Positions 28,310 to 35,357 of a stretch of DNA of 36,718 bases are shown here, piece after piece. The DNA lies in contig JAHFIV010000005.1 in assembly GCA_023246225.1 (NCBI GenBank), forward strand, positions 1-36,718, given 5' to 3'. The first letter of the stretch is position 1, and every line of letters starts with the position of its first letter. The notes below the pieces were generated by a model. The model saw only the letters and a list, made by a program, of their open reading frames with translations, was not told the DNA's origin and made no database searches. This DNA comes from a bacterium (GTDB lineage: Bacteria > Patescibacteriota > Patescibacteriia > SG8-24). Both the position numbers and the translations under genes were made by a program.

Positions 28310-28933
28310 TTATGCCTTTAACTGCCGCGCAGCGAGCCTCGTAAATGCAGTACGCATGTTATCAAGAAGCGATTGATCCTTTCGATTCAACTTTTCCGCA
28401 ACATTTTTAAGCACTTGTTGATAGTCCCTAAAAAATTCATTTGTGGAAAAGATAATTCCATTTTTTCCACCGAACAGACCAATCTTGATGCCGATATGTT
28501 CCGCACAAAATCCGTCCGGATTATTCAGAACGCCGGCAGTTCCTTTAATGCCGTATTCATGAACAAGGCCACATCGCACGGCGCTATAAATACCTTTAAT
28601 GGTTGGTCTGGGGCCGTCCTCTAAAACGATTTTTCTATCAACCTCTGTATATTCGGCCGGAAAATTTTTTATCGCCTCAGTAAAATTATTCTTCGCTTCA
28701 TCTGTGATTCCCGCATTACCCGTGAAAAGACCGCCAAGAAATTCGGTGTACGAAACGAGGCCTAACGCAACCAAATAGTTTGCTTGGCCCTTAATACCGT
28801 TTTCGATATCTTTGCATGTCCAATTGCTAAATTGGTCGAAGGCCTCGATAGCTTCTTGATCGGTCATATGCAACTCTCTCTCAATTATGGAAACGATTTT
28901 GCCCCAGTTATCGTCTATCAGGATACTGCTCAT
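28310..28933 (-). CDS. Hypothetical protein with HEPN-like Rx4H motif
   Basis: YLVALGLVSYTEFLGGLF ... GIYSAVRCGLVHEYGIKG; overlaps the upstream gene end. Confidence 0.75.
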   Translation of the reverse strand: MSSILIDDNWGKIVSIIERELHMTDQEAIEAFDQFSNWTCKDIENGIKGQANYLVALGLVSYTEFLGGLFTGNAGITDEAKNNFTEAIKNFPAEYTEVDRKIVLEDGPRPTIKGIYSAVRCGLVHEYGIKGTAGVLNNPDGFCAEHIGIKIGLFGGKNGIIFSTNEFFRDYQQVLKNVAEKLNRKDQSLLDNMRTAFTRLAARQLKA

Positions 28934-29672
28934 GAAGCCTTTTGTTCCCATCCAACCCTTGTTCTATCAATTCTTCAATCATATTAGCTTCGTGGTCACT
29001 AATTTTTTTGCTTTCCAGCAATCTCTTTTTCATTTCCCTAAGCTGTTCCGCTTCTAGTTTGACATCCTTCAGAGATAAAAGAGTCAAAACAGTTTTTACT
29101 AAATCTCCCTTGTCAAACCCAGTAGATTCTTTATTTGCATGCGATAAACTGCTTAAAATTACCCATGCGTGCTGCTCATCACTGGTTTGAAGTTTGTCGC
29201 CCAAAGTCATCCAAGTCATGAGACCTATGGATAAATATCGGCTAATAATTTTATCAAAATTCGCATTTTCTTCTTCGGTAAGAGAACCATTCTTTTTTGC
29301 AAAATTTTTCGTGTACTCAATGATATTATGATATATCGTTAAAACTCTCTCCTCCAGCTCACTGTCGTTCGGCAATACTGAATTATTGTAACCATCTTTG
29401 GCTATCTCACTGATGTCCTTACTTGCGCTCGATACATCAAATTGATTGGTAAAAAAATCGGAGTGCATATACTTCTCCAAGTTTTCTAGCTTCTCCACGA
29501 TTTCGTTACGTTCGCTGAGGTCCTTATTGGTCGCAATTTGTATTTCTAAAGCTGGCACGTCCTCCCCGAGGATTTGTCTGATAAATAAAATTTGTTGATA
29601 TCTTCCAACAAAAATATTATCGATTTTTTCTTCTTTTTTCTTTTTGAAAAAATTAAATAGTGCCATGATCAA
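28908..29672 (-). CDS. Hypothetical mostly helical protein, 254 aa (start may be the second Met)
   Basis: Long ORF, lysine-rich N-terminus MALFNFFKKKKEEK; overlaps both neighbouring genes. Confidence 0.75.
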   Translation of the reverse strand: MIMALFNFFKKKKEEKIDNIFVGRYQQILFIRQILGEDVPALEIQIATNKDLSERNEIVEKLENLEKYMHSDFFTNQFDVSSASKDISEIAKDGYNNSVLPNDSELEERVLTIYHNIIEYTKNFAKKNGSLTEEENANFDKIISRYLSIGLMTWMTLGDKLQTSDEQHAWVILSSLSHANKESTGFDKGDLVKTVLTLLSLKDVKLEAEQLREMKKRLLESKKISDHEANMIEELIEQGLDGNKRLHEQYPDRR

Positions 29673-30001
29673 AATATTATTTTAGTAGTCCAACCCTTCA
29701 AAAATAAAGATGCCAATACAGCGATAATGGACGCCACGATTGACGTTAGGAGGGACAACACCCATGGTCTCCAGTTACCATTTGGCACCCAGGAGATTTT
29801 TTGATGTTCCTCGTCCTCCATCTTAAGACGGGCTGTCTCTATCTCTGCAACGAACTTTTCGCGCAACCTCTCTTCAGCCTTAGCGCGCTGGCCGGAATAA
29901 GCAAGACCGTTAGAAGCAAAAGTTTCTTGCAGTGCTTCAAGCGCCTCTTTTTCTTCCTTACGTTTTTGTCTTTCCCAAACTTCAAATTCTTTTCTAATCA
30001 T
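29669..30001 (-). CDS. Hypothetical coiled-coil + C-terminal TM protein, 110 aa
   Basis: Charged helical N-terminus then WRPWVLSLLTSIVASIIAVLASLFLKGW; overlaps the next ORF start. Confidence 0.72.
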   Translation of the reverse strand: MIRKEFEVWERQKRKEEKEALEALQETFASNGLAYSGQRAKAEERLREKFVAEIETARLKMEDEEHQKISWVPNGNWRPWVLSLLTSIVASIIAVLASLFLKGWTTKIIF

Positions 30002-30014
30002 ATGTTAATACCTT

Positions 30015-30049
30015 AGGCACCCGGATCTCCCGGTAAGAAATTGTCGTGG
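30015..30049. repeat. Direct repeat copy 1 (att-like), 30/35 identical to the tRNA-Ser 3' flank
   Basis: AGGCACCCGGATCTCCCGGTAAGAAATTGTCGTGG. Confidence 0.8.
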
Positions 30050-30161
30050 GGCGGGTCACCCACGTTCAGAGCCACTCAGTTGGTGTATTGAGAGCTTCCT
30101 CGTGAGAGGGTCGATCACGGAGCGAACTTAGGGCAAGCGAGTCGGATAATAATCTACTTAT

Positions 30162-30569
30162 CTAGGTTTTCTTTTTAGCGCTACCAAAAATAATATAGAG
30201 CAGGATTCTGTAATAAAGAATGTCTGAAATGAGAAAAAATAGTACTTCATTCACGATAACAACAATGAGACCGCTGAGTTTAGCGCTTGAAATGCATTCC
30301 GCATAGTTAGCTCGATTTTTTTCATAATCCTGATCTGATTCCCGGATTAGCATGGGCGAGCCGCCATTTGAATAATTAACCAAAAAAACATTGTAACATT
30401 GATCAAATTCAGAAACCGCAACTTTCATCCAAGTAACTGCCGGAATTATGATGCAAAATAAAATAAAAATAACTTTAGCCAGCCTATGCCACCACTTATC
30501 AACTGTCTCTTTTTGATAGGGAAACAACCGATCGAGATATTTTTGTGACAGCTTAAACATAGATAGCAA
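30162..30569 (-). CDS. Hypothetical two-TM membrane protein, 135 aa
   Basis: VIFILFCIIIPAVTWM and LSGLIVVIVNEVLFFLISDILYYRILLYIIF helices. Confidence 0.65.
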   Translation of the reverse strand: MLSMFKLSQKYLDRLFPYQKETVDKWWHRLAKVIFILFCIIIPAVTWMKVAVSEFDQCYNVFLVNYSNGGSPMLIRESDQDYEKNRANYAECISSAKLSGLIVVIVNEVLFFLISDILYYRILLYIIFGSAKKKT

Positions 30570-30662
30570 GTTAAATTATAGCTGATAATGCAGTAATAAA
30601 AAATGGTTTGTAATGAAACCTTAATTAATAGGAACACCAATTATGAATAAGGGGTGATCTTA

Positions 30663-31592
30663 TTACTCTAGGCCATCATGTTCTTTCTCCGTGTCGAATT
30701 CGATCAAAAGTTCTTCCCCGAGTTTGGACAAACTTAATATCTTTGGCTTAAGCTGCCTCACTCGGTTACGAATATCCATCCAAAAAACAGAATCAATGTC
30801 TAAATTTTTGTGATACCGGTGCCAAAGAATAATGTTCAAAAAATCCCAGTGGGCAGAAACAGTCATTCCGAATAGCGCCAAAATCTTCTTTGCTTCAAAT
30901 CCAGGGCCGTATTTCACGAAAAATTTCTGACGTTCAGTCCCTGACTTACCCGCAGTCCCATAAAATTGGGCACCCCACGCACTTGCATGTGCAGCCTTAC
31001 TAAGTTTTTGAAACGAATCCTTAATTGATTTCACGCCGTGCTTCTTCAAGTCATAATCTATTGCCGCCTCACTAAAACTTTTTTTAAAATCTGAATCCTG
31101 TTGATAGGATGTATCACTCTCCTTAATGAATCCGGAAACTAGGTGCGGATTAAAATGCAAGTAATAAATCATGTTTATGTCGCTCAAAACACCGCGCAGC
31201 AAAATAAAAGCATCACCATAGAGACCCCTCTCTGTTAAAAGAAAAATACTTTCTATGTGTTGTATGGAGCGGCTTAAAAGTAAAAGTAGGGCCTTATTAA
31301 ATTCTTTATCGTACCCTTTCTCAAATTCTTTTATTAATTCATCCTTTACTGCCAAAATTTCTTTAAGAGACTCGGAATGCAGCCCATAAAATGGGAAGAA
31401 AGTTTCTCGCGACTCACGTTGAATTTGATGGTAGATTTTATCAAAAATCAGTTTTCCTTGCGCCCATCGGCCAAGCAAAAGTATTCGTGATTTTATAATA
31501 ACCAATTTGTAGAAATTCTCTAGGAGATTGCTTTTCTTCATTTGAGAAAAATTAGTGTCCTCGAGCCCCTCCGATAAGCATAGCGCTGCCAC
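30663..31592 (-). CDS. Hypothetical protein, DUF5677-like
   Basis: LLLSRSIQHIESIFLLTERGLYGDAFILLRGVLSDINMIYYLHFNP ... FQKLSKAAHAS resembles that family; start may be the internal Met (MKKSNLLEN). Confidence 0.65.
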   Translation of the reverse strand: MAALCLSEGLEDTNFSQMKKSNLLENFYKLVIIKSRILLLGRWAQGKLIFDKIYHQIQRESRETFFPFYGLHSESLKEILAVKDELIKEFEKGYDKEFNKALLLLLSRSIQHIESIFLLTERGLYGDAFILLRGVLSDINMIYYLHFNPHLVSGFIKESDTSYQQDSDFKKSFSEAAIDYDLKKHGVKSIKDSFQKLSKAAHASAWGAQFYGTAGKSGTERQKFFVKYGPGFEAKKILALFGMTVSAHWDFLNIILWHRYHKNLDIDSVFWMDIRNRVRQLKPKILSLSKLGEELLIEFDTEKEHDGLE

Positions 31593-31692
31593 TTAATTTA
31601 CAGAAGGTGGGCCAAGGCCACGAACGATAAAAACGGCCTTCCAGCCGTTTTCATCTTGGCGACAAGCACCTATCGACAGCCGTGCGCTATAT

Positions 31693-31727
31693 AGGCAAGC
31701 GGGTCTGCCGATAAGAAATTGTCGTGG
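31693..31727. repeat. Direct repeat copy 2 (att-like), ending at the CCA of tRNA-Ser
   Basis: AGGCAAGCGGGTCTGCCGATAAGAAATTGTCGTGG. Confidence 0.8.
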
Positions 31728-31812
31728 CGGAGAGGGGGGGATTCGAACCCCCGAAACCTTTCGGTTTACCCGCTTTCCAAGCGGGCGCACTCGACCACTA
31801 TGCGACCTCTCC
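31725..31812 (-). tRNA. tRNA-Ser(GGA), CCA encoded
   Basis: Minus strand GGAGAGGTCGCATAGTGGTCGAGTGCGCCCGCTTGGAAAGCGGGTAAACC...GGGGGTTCGAATCCCCCCCTCTCCGCCA; anticodon loop TTGGAAA; long variable arm. Confidence 0.95.
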
Positions 31813-31871
31813 AGGTCGTTCGCATTGTAGCTATTTTGTAAAGAAATGCAATCCTGAAATAAGAAAAACCG

Positions 31872-31898
31872 TCTCACAGCATTGCGGGACGGTTCGAA
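31872..31898 (-). terminator. Rho-independent terminator of ORF 31911-32249
   Basis: Minus strand ACCGTCCCGCAATGCTGTGAGACGGTTTTTC. Confidence 0.75.
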
Positions 31899-31910
31899 GT
31901 GGTCGTCGTC

Positions 31911-32249
31911 TTATCGTCGGTGTTTGATGTCGCCGGTCTGCGTGCTGACTTTTCCGCCGATGGAACCGGCGCAATCCACATCGCCGGTCTGTGTCTGCAC
32001 GGAACCACTGATGTTGCCACCAACGTCTACGTCGCCGGTTTGCGTCGAGACGCTACCGACGTCTCCGGTGACAGAGATCTTCTCGCAAGAGTCGACCTGA
32101 AGACGTTCGACGTTGCCGTGCACAGCGATGCTGATCTGCTTCGCGTCCGGCGTAACGTCCTTGCCGTCGATGACTACACGACCGTTACCGACAGCGACAC
32201 TGCGGTTACCGGTGTAAGTGACGCCGTTGACGGTGACTCTGCTTGTCAT
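31911..32249 (-). CDS. Small repeat protein with three TQTGDV units, predicted beta-solenoid/adhesin-like
   Basis: GDVGSVSTQTGDVDVGGNISGSVQTQTGDVDCAGSIGGKVSTQTGDIKHRR. Confidence 0.78.
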   Translation of the reverse strand: MTSRVTVNGVTYTGNRSVAVGNGRVVIDGKDVTPDAKQISIAVHGNVERLQVDSCEKISVTGDVGSVSTQTGDVDVGGNISGSVQTQTGDVDCAGSIGGKVSTQTGDIKHRR

Positions 32250-32253
32250 GGCT

Positions 32254-32661
32254 CTAGTGTTCCTGGCTGTTCGGAAGAACGTACTCGTTCTTCACTGGGT
32301 CGAACCTGCGCGCGCGGATCGCGGTGCACGCGGCCTGCGTGAGGCCGACCTCGGCGTAAGCGCTCGCCCAGTCGTTCCCGACCACCTGAACGCGGTTGTA
32401 CATGTTCGAGATGTGGACGAGGTGTCCGTAGAACTCGTTCGTCCAGTAGATGCCGTCCGAACGCTCCTCGTTCGACACCGACACATTGTGGAGCTCCCAG
32501 CAACGGAACGGCTTGCCGGTGTTGTCCATTTGGACGATCACCCAGTCGGCACCGAACGACTGCGCGGTGCAGGATGAACATCCACGATTGAAACCCGCGC
32601 ATCCGAACAGGAGCGCGGTGAACGCGATGAACAGGATGCGGGAAATGAGCGACGTCTTCAT
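32254..32661 (-). CDS. Putative lipoprotein, cysteine-rich N-terminus
   Basis: MKTSLISRILFIAFTALLFGCAGFNRGCSSC: signal peptide with LFGC lipobox; start at internal Met. Confidence 0.72.
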   Translation of the reverse strand: MKTSLISRILFIAFTALLFGCAGFNRGCSSCTAQSFGADWVIVQMDNTGKPFRCWELHNVSVSNEERSDGIYWTNEFYGHLVHISNMYNRVQVVGNDWASAYAEVGLTQAACTAIRARRFDPVKNEYVLPNSQEH

Positions 32662-32786
32662 GATCTCCTCCTTGTCCGATGATTTCACCTTGAGCATCGA
32701 TCGAACAGGCCAACCTCACACTTATACACCAACTTTGTCAAGCCAAGCTGGCGCACCATACCCACTCTATGCTAAAATGGCGGCGT

Positions 32787-34427
32787 ATGCCGAAGACTCC
32801 AAAAAAACCGGCAGGCGTCGTGCCAACACCGAAGATACAGAAGAAACTCGTTCCAGGCCGTGACTCAGGAATAAAAAAAACGACACCTCCCGCACCAAAA
32901 CAACTTCCTCCTCCGCCACCAAAAAAATCAGCAGCGACGCTGAAGGCTGTTGTCGTACCGAAGTTGCCGAAAAAACAATCACCGAAACCCACGCCAAAAA
33001 AACAACAAAAAAGGAAAAAGCGTGGAGCAAAGACAAAACCTGTCGTACAGCAACAACGATTGGTCAATAAAATTACGATCGGATCAGCGGTGGATGAAAA
33101 AACCGTCGCACCTTTTCCTGCACCCATGCAACCTCCCACACAACAACACGCGCATCCTTACGCAGCGCTCGCTGGTATGGCGTGTGTGTTGGCTGTCCTT
33201 GCTGTGGGACTATTCACGCTTGTCAAAGTTGCGCATCCACCATCGTTCGGTGCGCTCGTGCGTACCTTCACAAAAAACATGCCAGACACGATCGCAACGA
33301 ACGACACTTTCGCGCAGTGGCTGAGTGGTTGGAAAAAAACCGAACCGTACCTCTCGCGTGGCGAATTCGTTTCTTCTGCATCCGCACCGTTCACATTTAT
33401 AACCAATGCGATCACGTACCCGAACGCGAACGATCTGCAACCACCACGAGCAAACCGCTACATCTGGTCGCAAGATAAAACAAAATTTGTTGACTACCTT
33501 TCAAAATATCCGAACGACACGGCGGTAACCGTCTACGGTCACGCGGGAACAATTCTTGAAACAGTAGAGCAGCCGTGCGGTGAGGCCTGTGTCGTTGATG
33601 ATGCTTTCTGGACAAGCTCAACACGTTTCGTCTTACTCGCGCACGTTCCCGCGCTGAAATCAGATGGTTCACTACTATGTGTGGGTATGGATACCGAGAA
33701 TATGCCGCGATGTTACGAAAAACTTCTCGTTGCATCGTTTGATCTGGACTCTGGTCGTCGCACGAACTATCTCTCCGCGTCACATTTTTTTACAGCACAC
33801 CCTTCTGATGCCACGCGGCGCAATCGCTGGGCGTCTGGCCTTTCCGCAGAAGAACAGATCGCGCTCGGAGTCGTCCAACCCGAATCAGTGTTCAGTGCGA
33901 ATGGTGTGCTCACGACAGTATCGGTCGAGCCGACAGGTACATCACTTGTTGTGAATCAAGGAAAACTCGGTGAGCAGCAGGTGAAAGTGATCGCAGCGAC
34001 ACGCGTTCGTGATGTGCACGGTGAGCCGGTATCGCTTGAATATCTCCACGCAGGCTTCACTGCCGCGATCACCGGTCCTATGACGACAGAACGTGTGCTC
34101 GTCGCAGATAAAATCGATGTGACTGTTGCGCCACGCGTCCTTATCACTGCACCAGCAGCAGATGCAACTATCGGGAACAGCGCTGCTCTTGTCGGCATGG
34201 CGACGCCTGATGCATGGCCGCTCACTCTCACCGTCACTGACGGCACGAAAACAGTCGCCACGACAACGCTTGCTGCGCAAAAAAAGTTGGGAGCAGCATA
34301 TCTCGACCTCTTGCACGCCATGAAATTCACAAGACTCGGATTGAAACCGGGCGACAAACTGCATCTCCAAGTTGCACCCGCAAAAGGGGATGGAGTCGTT
34401 GACTTTGACGTCACATACCAACCATAG
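32787..34427 (+). CDS. Hypothetical single-pass membrane protein, Lys/Pro/Gln-rich cytoplasmic N-terminus and large extracytoplasmic domain (C-terminus possibly Ig-like)
   Basis: KKPTPKKQQKRKKRGAKTKP low-complexity, TM helix YAALAGMACVLAVLAVGLFTLV, C-term PRVLITAPAADATIGNSAALVGMATP. Confidence 0.75.
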   Translation: MPKTPKKPAGVVPTPKIQKKLVPGRDSGIKKTTPPAPKQLPPPPPKKSAATLKAVVVPKLPKKQSPKPTPKKQQKRKKRGAKTKPVVQQQRLVNKITIGSAVDEKTVAPFPAPMQPPTQQHAHPYAALAGMACVLAVLAVGLFTLVKVAHPPSFGALVRTFTKNMPDTIATNDTFAQWLSGWKKTEPYLSRGEFVSSASAPFTFITNAITYPNANDLQPPRANRYIWSQDKTKFVDYLSKYPNDTAVTVYGHAGTILETVEQPCGEACVVDDAFWTSSTRFVLLAHVPALKSDGSLLCVGMDTENMPRCYEKLLVASFDLDSGRRTNYLSASHFFTAHPSDATRRNRWASGLSAEEQIALGVVQPESVFSANGVLTTVSVEPTGTSLVVNQGKLGEQQVKVIAATRVRDVHGEPVSLEYLHAGFTAAITGPMTTERVLVADKIDVTVAPRVLITAPAADATIGNSAALVGMATPDAWPLTLTVTDGTKTVATTTLAAQKKLGAAYLDLLHAMKFTRLGLKPGDKLHLQVAPAKGDGVVDFDVTYQP

Positions 34428-34443
34428 GGAACCTCTGAAAAAC
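34427..34443. repeat. Second copy of GGGAACCTCTGAAAAAC, single arm
   Basis: 17-bp exact match to 13760-13776. Confidence 0.6.
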
Positions 34444-34550
34444 GCAGAAATACTGGGAGTATTTTCTCACGTCTTGCAGCCGAACAATTCGGATTACCGC
34501 CGAATACGGAGATATTAGACAGGCTCTTATGATTGGGCTAAGGTTCGCGC

Positions 34551-35357
34551 ATGAAGACTCTCCTTACCCACATCCGACCACATCTCGATGATATCTGTGG
34601 TTTATGGCTGCTTAAACGGTATTTTCCCGGGGCGAGCACTGCAGCGATCGATTTTATCCCTACCGATCAAAAAGGTGGAGACGTAGACGGTAATCCCGAA
34701 GTGCTCGCCGTAGGTGTCGGTCGCGGACGATTTGACGAACACAAGGGTGACATCGGTGAGTGCGCAACAACGCTCGTCTATAAGGACGTGTCCGGCGAGA
34801 TACAGGACGCGCTCGAAAAACGCGCGGTCGAAAAAATTGTCGCATGGGTATTTCAAGAAGATACCGGCCAGCTCGGTGCGCTGCAGTACCGCTCATTCGC
34901 CGTCCCTTCGATCATCGAAGGATATTTCGATAGTCATGAGAAGGATTCGGGCAAAGTGACAGAATTTGGTTTTGCGCTGCTCGACGCGCTGCTTGCGATG
35001 CAAAAAAACGAGGTTCGTCTCGAAGATGATTGGAAGAATCGCATTGAGTTCGATTCACGTTTCGGACGAGCGGTTGCGGTCATCGGTACATCGCGACAAT
35101 TCGATTCATACGGATACCGTCACGGATTTCCGCTCGTCGTGATCATGGATCCTACGGGGACTTACCACACCGTTCGCGCGAACGCGGCGTCAGAGATCGA
35201 CCTCACCTCCGCCTATGAAGCACTGCACCAGCGCGAACCGAACGCGAGTTGGTATTTTCATCACTCCAAAAAAATGTTGATTTGCGGCGGTGATCACGCC
35301 CCGAGCGCCACGCCATCAACACTCTCGATGCAAGAATTGATCGAGCTTCTCAAATGA
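34551..35357 (+). CDS. Hypothetical protein, possibly MYG1/DHH-phosphoesterase-like
   Basis: LLTHIRPHLDDICGLWLLKRYFPGA ... GRFDEHKGDIGECATTLVYKD resembles a DHH/MYG1-type metal site. Confidence 0.7.
   Translation: MKTLLTHIRPHLDDICGLWLLKRYFPGASTAAIDFIPTDQKGGDVDGNPEVLAVGVGRGRFDEHKGDIGECATTLVYKDVSGEIQDALEKRAVEKIVAWVFQEDTGQLGALQYRSFAVPSIIEGYFDSHEKDSGKVTEFGFALLDALLAMQKNEVRLEDDWKNRIEFDSRFGRAVAVIGTSRQFDSYGYRHGFPLVVIMDPTGTYHTVRANAASEIDLTSAYEALHQREPNASWYFHHSKKMLICGGDHAPSATPSTLSMQELIELLK

Noticed and set aside
27541-28310. Third copy of the tRNA-linked 35-bp repeat at the island's left edge
   Set aside because: Visual search found no match, so the left boundary of the island remains undefined.
31593-31877. 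94-aa minus-strand ORF
   Set aside because: It runs across tRNA-Ser(GGA); the SGVRIPPSPP-type peptide is simply translated tRNA sequence.
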